Shown: positions 1 through 56,210 of the stretch, piece by piece
Layout of the letters: the number at the start of each line of letters is the position of its first letter
Position numbering within the stretch: the stretch's first letter is position 1
From: Lumbricus rubellus
Lineage: Eukaryota > Annelida > Clitellata > Crassiclitellata > Lumbricidae
Length of the DNA: 64,000 nucleotides
Reading direction: 5' to 3'
Assembly: GCA_945859605.1 (NCBI GenBank)
Contig: OX243811.1
Span: 36,366,250 to 36,430,249, forward strand
Program-made: the position numbers and the translations under genes
The notes under the pieces: model-generated
Seen by the model: the letters and a program-made list of their open reading frames with translations, nothing else
The model's database searches: none
What the model was told of the DNA's origin: nothing

Positions 1-1
1 G

Positions 2-34207
<34,206 letters not shown>

Positions 34208-35100
34208 TTTACTTAATCACTCTACAGAGTTTTGCACCACCAGCCGGTTATGGAGGTTTCATACTTTAAAGGTCTGACATGAGGATACTTGCATCATTCT
34301 TTGGAATGCATGAAAGAACTGTTAACATCAAATTCATTACATTTCGTTATGATTTTTTGTACTGTTGCTTTTATTTTTGCATTATACGTATTACAAAATG
34401 ATTTGATTGTTGCACAATATGCATTACAAAATATTAGTTAAATGTGATAATTATAATTATTTTTACAGAAATTTTAAACGACTTTTTTATCAGCACTGAA
34501 ATAATGGAGTAATTTTGTTAAGATGACGGCTTTAAATGCTACCCAGTATGAGCATTGTAGAAAAATAACTGGGGTCCAGACTTTGATTTACATGGATTTG
34601 GGGTGTGCAATAAGGACTTTACTATGGCGTCCCACAACCCCCGACCATTCTCACCCTAATGTTATCATTACAGTGTAGAAACTCAAAGAAATTATTATAA
34701 TTGTAAGTACCGGGTATATTTATTGGAATCTCTGACCACTCATATCAGTACCGAAATCGTAGAGCAAGTTAGTTATGACTTAAGATGACAGCTTATGATG
34801 CTGTCATTAAATTCAAAAAATGTTTGATGGAAAGGGGCTTTGTTTGCACTCTCCCACCCCCACACTTGATTCCCCAGACGAGGGGAACTATATTAAACAC
34901 TGGGTTTAAACTCGTGTGAGTCACAATCTTAATAGTATAAGCAAACCTCGTTACGATCGAATAATTTGATGAAGTTGATCGTAACTCAATCAGGATTGAA
35001 AGATCTTTGACTGCATCAACTTTAAAGCCGAGCCAATCGTTTTTTTGACGAGTCCGTCATTTCTTAGACTAGACTATACGAGATATTTTACTTTGCTATT
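34208..35100. other. Intergenic/3' UTR region between the TEP gene and the LINE
   Basis: Presumably contains the TEP 3' UTR. No AATAAA was spotted close to the stop. No other feature recognised. Confidence 0.45.
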
Positions 35101-37805
35101 TTCCCCCCGCTAATTAAAGAAGTAGTGGGTAAGTACGGACTGGGTGTACGGAATGAGGCAGGGGAGAGAATGGTGGAGTTCTGTGCTTCCAATGAGCTAA
35201 GAATAATGAACACATGGTTCGAACAACCGAAAAGAAGACTTTATACATGGACGACACCGGATGGAAAACACCGGAATCAGATCGACTACGTGGTGGTGAA
35301 CAAAAGATGGAAGAGCACGATAAAAGACGTAAGAACAAGACCGGGGGCGGATTGCGGAACAGACCACGAGATAATAGTGGCTACATTGCAGCTAAAGTTG
35401 AAGAAGATGAAGAGAGATAAAAGACTGACCAGTTTTGATTGCAAAGGCATAACACCAGAATACAGAGTAGAGATAAAGAATAGGTTTGAGATCTTAGAGA
35501 CAGACGATACAATGGAAGAGCAGGATACGAACACGTTATGGACAAAGATGAAAACTGCGATCCAGGAGACTGCGGAGAAACATGTACCAAAGAAAACATC
35601 AAGGAAAACTACCCCATGGTTATCCGAAGAGACCATTGAGGTGGCAATAGAAAGGAGAGAAGCAAAGAAGGAAGGGAACAGGGATAGGGTAAAAACGTTG
35701 AATAAGACCTTCCAAAGGAAGGCAAGGGAGGATAAAGAAAACCATCTCAACGAAATGTGCAGAGAACTGGAGGAAGAAGGAAAGAAAGGAAGAACTAAAG
35801 AACTGTTCGCAAAGATGAAGGAAATAACAAAGACAGCAGGCCCTAGAATGGGTTCACTCAAGTCGAAGGATGGGAAGATAATAGGAGATGAGGAGGAGAT
35901 AAAGGAAAGGTGGAGAGAGTATACGGAAGAGCTGTACATGGAAGATGAATGTGTCGAGAAGGAAAACATCAAAATAGAGGAAGTTGAGAACGAACCAGAG
36001 ATATTGGAGGTAGAGGTGGAGTGGGCGATAAAACAGCTCAAGGACAACAAAGCGCCAGGACATGATGGAATACCTATAGAACTGGTAAAAGCGGGAGATG
36101 AAGCAGTGGTGAGAACTATTACAAAACTATGCAATCAAATCTGGAAAACTGGGCAGTGGCCGGAGGATTGGAAAAGGTCCGTGTTCATACCAATATTCAA
36201 GAAAGGAGATGCGAGAGAGTGTGGAAATTATCGAACGATAGCGATGATATCGCACACGAGCAAAATACTCCTCAAAATAATCCACAAAAGAATGGAGAAG
36301 ACAATCGAAAGGGAATTACCAACCAACCAAGCGGGATTTAGGAAGGCGCGAGGAACGCGCGATCACATCGCCAATATAAGGTGGATTATGGAGAGACAGA
36401 GGGAATACGGGCAACAGGTGCATATGTGTTTTATAGACTATAGCAAGGCATTTGATTGCATAGACCATACACTACTGTGGCAGACGCTAATTGAGATGGG
36501 AATTCCGAAGCATTTGATTAAACTACTACAGGGCCTCTATGTGGATCAAGAAGCGGTAATAAGAACTGAATATGGTGACACAGGGAAATTTAAAATAAGG
36601 AAAGGAGTGAGGCAGGGGTGCATTTTGTCCCCTTTCCTGTTCAATCTGTATGCCGAGAGAATTATGAGGAGGGCCGGATTGGAGGAGGCAACAGAGGGGG
36701 TAAGGATAGCGGGGAAAATACTGAATAATCTGAGGTACGCCGATGATACGACATTATTGGCGGGTAAGAGGGACGACCTAGTCGAGTTAATAAGAAGAGT
36801 CAGGAAGGAAAGCGAAAAGGCGGGACTATACTTCAATGTAAAGAAAACAAAGGTTATGACAACTGCAACATGGAAAAACTTTGAGGTGGATGGAAAAACG
36901 ATAGAGGTAGTATCGAGCTTCACATTCCTGGGATCTATGATAGAGAAGGAGGGAAGAAGTGATATGGAAATAAGGAGGAGGGTAACAATGGGGAAAACGG
37001 CAATGAATGGTCTGGAAAAGATTTGGAAGGACAAATACGTGAGCAGGGAAACAAAGAAAAGACTGGTAAGAGCACTGATCTTCCCAGTCGTCCTATATGG
37101 ATGCGAGACATGGACAAAGACACGGGATATGGAAAAGAAAATCAACGCGTGTGAGATGTGGATTTGGAGAAAGATGCTAAGGATTTCATGGACGGAGAAG
37201 AGAACTAACGAATCGGTGCGCGAGGAACTCGGAATAGAGAGGGAGGAGACACTGCAGCAAACAGCAACTTGGAGGAAATTGAGCTACTTCGGCCATGTGA
37301 TGAGATCTAACGGTTTGGAAAAGGAGCTGATGACGGCATGCGGTGAGGGACGGAGAAGATGCGGAAGACCAAGGAAGAAATGGTTGGATGAAGTACAGGA
37401 AAAGTCTGGCATGAGACTGGAGGAACTAAGAGAGACGACTAGGGAGAGGATCAACTGGAGAAGATGCACCAGGGCTTTCGCCAGAGCTCCAGTAGCTGAC
37501 GGCACCAGATGACCAGGTGAATTAAAGTCACACAACGAAGCACATAATCAACATTTCGTGGGGGGGGGGGTAGTGCAATGGATAACAAGCTGGCATAGAG
37601 TGAGAGATAGTGAATTCACGCCCCAGACAGGGTGGACATGCTTTATAGGCTGCTATTAGCGCCAATTACTGCAGGCTCTGTTGTGTTAGTAGTGAAGATT
37701 TATGTATTCTGTGATCTGAGTTCTTGTAAATTGTTTCAACTGCATAATTGTACACTGTAACTGGTTGCGGTCTGTCAACCGGATTGTTGAATAAACGAAA
37801 GATTA
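35100..37805 (+). mobile_element. 5'-truncated RTE/BovB-like non-LTR retrotransposon
   Basis: It contains one long open frame followed by about 290 bp of 3' UTR ending near GTTGAATAAACGAAAG. The 5' boundary is abrupt, inside the endonuclease domain: the similarity starts about 35117 with a glycine-rich GKYGLG motif, so the first part of the endonuclease is lost. That is the usual outcome of incomplete target-primed reverse transcription. A poly-G run sits at 37560-37570. Purine-rich coding composition contrasts with the AT-rich surroundings. No clear target duplication was found. Confidence 0.88.
35125..37512 (+). CDS. LINE ORF: partial endonuclease plus complete reverse transcriptase (795 codons)
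   Basis: Open from at least 35113 to TGA at 37510-37512. The C-terminal part of the APE endonuclease is present: RLYTWTTPDGKHRNQIDYV and GADCGTDHE (the conserved DH pair). Reverse transcriptase motifs follow in order: APGHDGIPIEL (about residue 310), CFIDYSKAFDCIDH (motif A, about 435), GVRQGCILSPFLFNLY (motif B, about 495), NNLRYADDTTLLA (motif C, YADD, about 537), FPVVLYGCETWT (about 652) and KLSYFGHVMRSNG (about 715). This is the protein often annotated 'craniofacial development protein 2-like' or endonuclease-reverse transcriptase. There are no stops or frameshifts in 795 codons, so the copy is young although truncated. GTG at 35125 is only a frame label; the true start was lost upstream. 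Confidence 0.93.
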   Translation: MGKYGLGVRNEAGERMVEFCASNELRIMNTWFEQPKRRLYTWTTPDGKHRNQIDYVVVNKRWKSTIKDVRTRPGADCGTDHEIIVATLQLKLKKMKRDKRLTSFDCKGITPEYRVEIKNRFEILETDDTMEEQDTNTLWTKMKTAIQETAEKHVPKKTSRKTTPWLSEETIEVAIERREAKKEGNRDRVKTLNKTFQRKAREDKENHLNEMCRELEEEGKKGRTKELFAKMKEITKTAGPRMGSLKSKDGKIIGDEEEIKERWREYTEELYMEDECVEKENIKIEEVENEPEILEVEVEWAIKQLKDNKAPGHDGIPIELVKAGDEAVVRTITKLCNQIWKTGQWPEDWKRSVFIPIFKKGDARECGNYRTIAMISHTSKILLKIIHKRMEKTIERELPTNQAGFRKARGTRDHIANIRWIMERQREYGQQVHMCFIDYSKAFDCIDHTLLWQTLIEMGIPKHLIKLLQGLYVDQEAVIRTEYGDTGKFKIRKGVRQGCILSPFLFNLYAERIMRRAGLEEATEGVRIAGKILNNLRYADDTTLLAGKRDDLVELIRRVRKESEKAGLYFNVKKTKVMTTATWKNFEVDGKTIEVVSSFTFLGSMIEKEGRSDMEIRRRVTMGKTAMNGLEKIWKDKYVSRETKKRLVRALIFPVVLYGCETWTKTRDMEKKINACEMWIWRKMLRISWTEKRTNESVREELGIEREETLQQTATWRKLSYFGHVMRSNGLEKELMTACGEGRRRCGRPRKKWLDEVQEKSGMRLEELRETTRERINWRRCTRAFARAPVADGTR

Positions 37806-37970
37806 TTATACTTGACCAATGAATACACCGAATATATTGCATATATTATATCATATACTGGAGTAGTTTGTTTTTATTGTTCTGTTTAGCATTTGCTGTT
37901 ATGTGACAGAACCTCCAAGTTTCTTGGACTAATTAAACTCTAGACACAGTGCACGTCCTCTACTGCCATC

Positions 37971-38051
37971 TTAATCCCTTTAGCGGCTGTCCCGATTATA
38001 ATCGTCAATTTTGTATACGATTATAAGCCGGTCAGCCGCTGAAGGGATTAA
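37971..38051. repeat. TTAA-bounded palindrome, copy 4
   Basis: TTAATCCCTTTAGCGGCTG pairs with CAGCCGCTGAAGGGATTAA; an inner CGATTATAATCG palindrome is present. Confidence 0.85.
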
Positions 38052-38062
38052 AAATACGGAAA

Positions 38063-38299
38063 ATGGTGTGGCTCAACTTTCTGCCTGCCGACCAAAAGTC
38101 GTTCGATGACCTATGTGGTCATGCTAATTTGTCCCTCTTCTCTTCTGTGCTTTACAACTCCAGCCATTTCTTAGGTCCTTTATTACCTCCCATTAAGCTT
38201 GTCACCTACTCACTTCATCCTCGTTCTCACAAACGTGAGATTCCTCATGCTGACGCATTAACCAGATGTGGTTTTATAACACGGATGCTATTCAAGTAA
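38063..38299 (+). pseudogene. LINE C-terminal fragment
   Basis: The frame ends LLPPIKLVTYSLHPRSHKRE, then IPHADALTRCGFITRMLFK and a stop. This is the typical C-terminus of CR1/Rex/Jockey-like LINE reverse transcriptases (LLPP...YNLRPRSHN...FIxRxLF). Upstream it ends abruptly at a TTAA palindrome. Remnant only. Confidence 0.7.
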
Positions 38300-38858
38300 C
38301 CTTAGTATTTTATTACTGGTGTTTCTTCACAATTAGTTCCATAGGTGTTATTTTTTTAAAGTTGTATTCTACAATTATTGAATTGCATATTTTGATTTTT
38401 TATGATTGTACATGCAATTTTCTGTTCTCATTCAATGATCAAATGTTCCCGCATTGCTCTTGCAGATGGTTCAATAAAGTACATACTTACTTACATGTTG
38501 AGCTGGTTTTACTGCACTGAGTTAGAAAAATTTAAGTGCAACATTTAACACATATGATCAAAACATCTCGCTTATTTGACTTAGATCATCATTTATAATG
38601 TATAAAAACACACAAACAAGTATATATGATATGCAAGATACATGCATGTAATGTAGGCTACATCACACACATAAAATTTCAAATCCTCCAAATTGTACTG
38701 AATTTCACCAAATTCGCCAAATACAATACATACACACATGACGAAACTAGACATCCTCCGATCAACAAGAAACTTGTGTACACTGTACAGGTTCTAATTA
38801 CTAAAGTTTTCTCAAAGTCATCAACTATGCAATACATATAGGCACACAGACCCATACA

Positions 38859-39146
38859 TAATAATAATAACAATAATTACAACAATTTACATGGCACTGT
38901 ATGGCCATGCCGTTACAAGGGCGCCTTGCAAAGCTGCCAACAGGTGGGATTATCGGTATTATACCTAGAGAACAAGTGTGTGTTTAGCATAGATTTAAAA
39001 GAGTCGACTGAGCCAGTCAATTGATTAATGGGATGACTGTTCAAGCAAATGAGACATGTAGACATTGTAGAGAACTGACAGATACCCATGACAGACTTGG
39101 CTGGAATAGCTATTGCATCTGCAGTGCACGCAGGGTCAGTAAACAA
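38859..39146 (-). repeat. LINE 3' end fragment
   Basis: On the minus strand a short frame reads TGSVDSFKSMLNTHLFSRYN, a common LINE C-terminus. It is followed by GGCGCCCTTGTAACGGCATG and a tail of TAATTATTGTTATTATTATT. The 3' end matches the fragment at 42891-42943. Most similar in style to CR1/L2 3' ends. Confidence 0.6.
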
Positions 39147-39326
39147 GCAACAGTAGTCTTAGCATCTTTACATGGAGTCCACCCAGCAGGCTCAAACCTG
39201 CCTTCGTTGACCAGTGCACTATTCAACAGACCTCTCTCTTTCAGTGGCTAAAGCTTAAAGTGTGCTTTGTTTTCAGATGACATCATTAGTATGTTTAAAA
39301 ATACCTCTACATACTTTAACGAATTC

Positions 39327-39932
39327 CAGTGTTGTTGAAAGTATCGGACAAATGTACTTAAGTAAAAGTAAAATGGATTTTAATTACTTAAGTAAAAGTA
39401 AAAGTACTCATCACAAATTTTACTTAAGTAAAAGTAAAAAGTAGCCCCTTGCAATAATACTTTTTAAGTAAAAAGTAAAAGTAACGAGTCTTTCTATAAG
39501 CTTAACTCAATCGATTATTAACGTTCAAAAATACTAAATTCTCGAAATGGCCCTAATGGCCCTCATCGTTGAGTCTAGTACGCACGCTTCCGATTCAATG
39601 TTAGCACAATGCACAGCTGAAAAGTCGTTCTGCTGCAGAAATGGCAGTGCATCCAGCGTGCACCGCCCATCGAAAATCTATTTTTAGGCATGCAAATTTG
39701 AATAAGCTGTCTTAGCTCAGCGAAACGTTAATTAGCGGTTTGAAGTAACGAACATTGTAACGAGTGTCGCATAAATTGTAACAAAGTAAAAGTACTGAAA
39801 TATGGGTACAATTTTACTTCGTTGAAAGTAAAAGTATTTAATCTTTTCGATACTTCGTTACATGTGAAAGTACTCAAACTTTTACTTAAGTACAGTAACG
39901 CATTACTTTTACTTTGTTACTGTACAACACTG
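39327..39932. mobile_element. hAT MITE, CAGTGTTGT ends, 606 bp
   Basis: Left CAGTGTTGTTG, right CAACACTG, with a perfect 8-bp duplication ACGAATTC at 39319-39326 and 39933-39940. The subterminal regions consist of repeated ACTTAAGTAAAAGTAAAAGT, as seen in hAT MITEs of fish and invertebrates. It sits between the LINE debris and the KRI1 3' end. Confidence 0.92.
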
Positions 39933-40023
39933 ACGAATTCACCACCTTCAGTACCCTTCTGACCTAACTCACAAACAACTGAAGACTTGTATAAATAACA
40001 CATCAAAGAATATTTCAAATATA

Positions 40024-40029
40024 TTTAAT
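40024..40029 (-). terminator. Candidate KRI1 poly(A) signal (ATTAAA on minus strand)
   Basis: TTTAAT on + reads ATTAAA on -, about 70 nt downstream of the KRI1 stop. The common variant of AATAAA; no canonical AATAAA is nearer. Confidence 0.4.
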
Positions 40030-40097
40030 TCGGCTCGAGCAGAAACTGCACACGATCAAGTGTTCGCTAAAGTCATTTAAAACCTGTCAGACGACAG

Positions 40098-52336
<12,239 letters not shown>

Positions 52337-52896
52337 TTTAAAACCTCAACAAATAAAGTAACAATTATAAATACAGAACACAATATTTCGACAACAACTT
52401 GTTCACAGACCGGAACTCGAAGTCTCGAACTTTGAGTATGTTTTGTGATTGTGAGTTCAGTTCATTTAGCGCTATGATTTTTGGATCCGTTATCATATAA
52501 ATTGCGAGGTAGTAGCGTTTCTTTTCTATGCGCACCATAGTAATAATAAAGTATTTTCTGTAATGTAACAGACTCAACGAAGAAGCTCAGAGCCTCAGGC
52601 TAGCTCGGCACAACTGTGACAACACTCGTGTCTAATGGGTGTCCTGTGCATTATCACAGTATGGCATTATCCAGCTCGAAAATTGTAACGCACTAATGAA
52701 ATGCTAAGCCCAAAACAGCAACCCATGATTTTGTCCATAACTTCATAGTTCATGCATGGCAATACTATCGGTCTTTCAAATTCTACGTGCATGCTTGAAT
52801 GTATGTAAAACCAAATCATACTTACACACCTGAATGATTCGATCTGAAAAATTCTGGATACCCGTTTTCTTCAACTTGACTTTGCATACACCAAAT
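52337..52896. promoter_or_regulatory. Upstream region of KRI1
   Basis: Contains the KRI1 5' UTR and presumably its promoter; no TATA box or recognisable factor site stands out. Very short 5' leader beyond the ATG at 52334-52336. Confidence 0.35.
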
Positions 52897-53217
52897 CAAG
52901 GGCGGATACAGAAACTTTGAATGGGGGGGGGGCCAAAAAATTTCTTGACACCTTGGCTCTTGGGAAAAAATCGCATCCGCCAAAAAAGTTGATGACTTTT
53001 TTTTTTTTTTTAGTAATCCGGCCAAATTTTTGGGAAAATCATACCATTTCATCCGCCAAAAAAGTTGACGACCTTTTTTTTTGTCATCCGGCCAAATTTT
53101 TGGGAAAATCATACCATCTCAACAGCAACCAAATGGGGGGGGGCCCACGATACATGGGCATTTCTAAATGGGGGGCCATGGCCGGATTGGCCCCCCCCCC
53201 CCCTGGATCCGCCCTTG
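52897..53217. mobile_element. hAT MITE, CAAGGGCGGAT ends, 321 bp
   Basis: Left CAAGGGCGGATACAG, right CTGGATCCGCCCTTG. Flanks CACCAAAT (52889-52896) and CACCAAAG (53218-53225), 7 of 8 matching. Poly-G/C subterminal tracts, and an internal direct repeat of about 80 bp (ATCCGCCAAAAAAGTTGA at about 52975 and ATCCGCCAAAAAAGTTGACG at about 53050). Confidence 0.85.
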
Positions 53218-53679
53218 CACCAAAGGCATTTACTACTAGACTTATTCTACTTTCTTACATACTGGAGTTTTAAGCAACGGCGGGTCTCGACTCTCGAGTC
53301 GTGATCTTCGACTTTTTGAATCACATAATGGCGCCAGTGATGCCTTCTAGCGAATGGACGCACTGTCGTGAACAGTTGAAGTGAAATTTCTCTGGTCTTA
53401 CTCAATGATAACGCAGATCATGCAACAATCATAATTCCATGAACAATGAGCTGATTTTGGGGGGAAAAACTTACTAGCATATGAGGAACGACGTCACAAT
53501 TTTTCGGGTAATTTGACTAGTTTTCAGTTTTCACCATCCTAATATTTCAACATTATCTTCTGTTAATGGCACATGGGAACAGAGGGTTCTTGAGTTCATA
53601 GTCACGATCCATGGGCTTTAGGTGTCCAATGTGCACTGCACCACTAGTTTCCCCATCCTTTGCAGATATGTTCAAACTA

Positions 53680-53895
53680 TACAGATCTCTTCTGCACCGG
53701 TCCTCCATCCACTAGCTTCCTGTTTCGTCTACCTCTTCTTCCTACTCTGTCTATAATTCCCAGCATCACTTTTTATTCTCCTGTTGTTATCCATTCTATA
53801 TATATGACCAAATAGATTCAATTTCCTTCTCATTAGTTTCTGCATTAGGTCTTCATTTATATTTAGACTTCTCCATATTTACCTGTCTGTAATTA
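53680..53895 (-). pseudogene. Degraded RTE-like LINE C-terminal fragment
   Basis: On the minus strand, about 53865-53700, one frame reads DLMQKLMRRKLNLFGHIYRM then DNNRRIKS. After a frameshift it reads LGIIDRVGRRGRRNRKLVDG. This matches the family's 'MRRKLxLFGHIxRM...RGRPxRxWxDDI' C-terminal block. It is a different, older LINE from the one at 35100-37805. Confidence 0.7.
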
Positions 53896-56210
53896 CAGTT
53901 GCTTCACTTGAACCCTTAGAACCCGACAGGCCGGTTTGTTATCCATACCGTTATGGGAGTTCCGGGGTAATAAAATTAAAGAACAATGTTTTCATTAAAA
54001 TTTTGGATTATTTGACTTGACAATATTTAGCAAGTCTGGGTATCTTGAGACCAAAATATCTTAGTCTTGAGACCAAAGGTCTTGAGGTTCAGTCTTAAGG
54101 TTTCAGGTCCTGTCAACAAGACTGATTTCCTTCATTAGGAAATCAAAGTATAATGCCTAGTGGGCGGTCCACAGTGGCAGTGCAAGACATTCTTTGTAAC
54201 GAGAACATTTCATGAGTGACCAGTGCAGAGGAATGAACTCAGTTTCAAATAAATACTTGGCAGGGCAACAGCTTTTTTTACCATGGCATCTGCCCTACTG
54301 TGGCACCACCACTGTTAGTCCTGAATCCATAGACTACTATCAAACAGTGGAGTTCTTTCTCAGTTGCTGGCCATAAAACCTGGAATGAGCTCTGTTTCGG
54401 TTCGTTTGGTGACAGAAGTCACACCACTCTGTTCCTTACGAACTTAAAACTGTCTTCCTTAGTCGTGGTTGGACAGGGAGCACTTCTAACTAGATTACCT
54501 TGAAGGGGTCCTTAACAACAAATAGAATTCAATCAATAAAGTCTAGTAATAGCAACCCTTAAATAGAAATAAACGAATCAGTGCGCTTACTGACAAAAAA
54601 TTTGGGAATTGGGCACACGATAATAATACTGTCAAGAAAGTGTCATGGTAATGTAACATAAAAAGAGCAACTCTCTTAGAGATGCTATTTTAAATTTGTA
54701 ATTACAATTGACCATAAACAACAGTGCTTGAAACATCTTAAATCCAACAATAACATTGCAACACAACATTTCATCGCATCCAAGTATCTGAACACCTGTA
54801 CAGTCTCTCAATTACAGATCTTTCAACAGAAGAACCTCTACAGTGGGATTGATCAAAATCGCATTTCTAACAAATTATGGAACGGTCGAACAAAAAATAA
54901 ATACACATAGCCTATTAAAACACACCTGTATTCTTGGTCCCCAGTTCCTCCAACTTGTTCAAGTTCAAAAGGAGGTAGCAAAACCAAATTTCATGAATAT
55001 ATTGTCAACCAATATTTTTACAATCCTTAATTTCCCACATTATTTATGACATTGGCAGAAGTAAACTAGGGCAAAGTAGGCTGGGTCCACAAGTTTGGTG
55101 CACAAGTATTTGACTACAGCATATGACCTGGTCACCAACTTCATTTAAAGAACTGTCTGAACTGTATTTTAAAATGACTACATCCCCTCCACAGAGTCAA
55201 AGTATCCCACCTGGTAACGCATTTGGCCCTGTAGGGTAGCCTAGTCTAGGTCTCAGTACCCCACTGATGTGCAGGCATTTGCAAGAGGTGTTTGAAAGGG
55301 CAACACTGAATGCAGAAAAAGGGTTTGGAAGGGCAACACTGAATGCAGACAAATGTATGGTGAGGAAGAGGTTCAAGCAGATAATTTTTTGCAGATGTCA
55401 ATTATGGGTGAACAATAACGCAACTCAAAATAAAACGAAAAATTATGTATGCTTCCCTCTGAAAAAATTTGCCCATCCTCTCTATAAGTTTTTACCCTCC
55501 CCACCTTTCCACATACAAATACACTCGCTGTGCGATTGTTAATTTAGCAGACAGAGGTAATGTGGCATCCAAGTTAACCTCTTCCACCATCCTACTTCTT
55601 CTGGTAGTATTTATCCAAAAGCATTGCAGTGGCTCATTTAGACAAGGTAAATAATAGACAAATTACTAGAAACGGTTCACCCCTTCCTGTTTTATAAATG
55701 TACTCACATTACCAGTAGACTCAATACGCAAGCGTATACATGTATCTCCCCCTCAAGGTCCACATATTACTAAATAGACGGCTACTAACCATTTGGAGGA
55801 AACTCAACTTATGTTCCAAACTCAGAGAGCCAACCCCCAAATTTCATCTATAAAAGTCTGCTTCCTTCTGCACAGAAATATCACTACAACCATGCTGGTT
55901 ATTAAAGGGGTAGAATTCTTCAACAACACATTAAAATTCAGCTGCTGAAGCAGAGAAAGTGCACACAAAGAAACAGCTTTTAAAACATGAATCAAAGAAC
56001 TTCGATAGCGCCATTTCATGTAGCACAACCTGGCATAAACTAATGGTCGCTTCAAATTAAACTGTAGAAAAAAAAACACTTGTACTCTGCATTCGTCACT
56101 TAACTTGGCAAAGCATTAATGCTTCAACGACATTTCCTTAAAAATAATTAAACTGTCTCAAATGTCCAGAAAGGAGGTGATCACTTTGGTGAAGCCTAGC
56201 AAAACGTTGC
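53896..56210. other. Intergenic region 3' of GTF2A2; nothing recognised
   Basis: AT-rich DNA with short unassigned open frames. A short direct repeat (GGCAACACTGAATGCAGA) occurs near 55299 and 55329. It presumably includes the GTF2A2 3' UTR adjacent to 56210. No confident poly(A) signal. Confidence 0.4.

Noticed and set aside
35286..37145. Long minus-strand open frames of up to 282 codons
   Set aside because: Antisense shadows of the purine-rich LINE frame.
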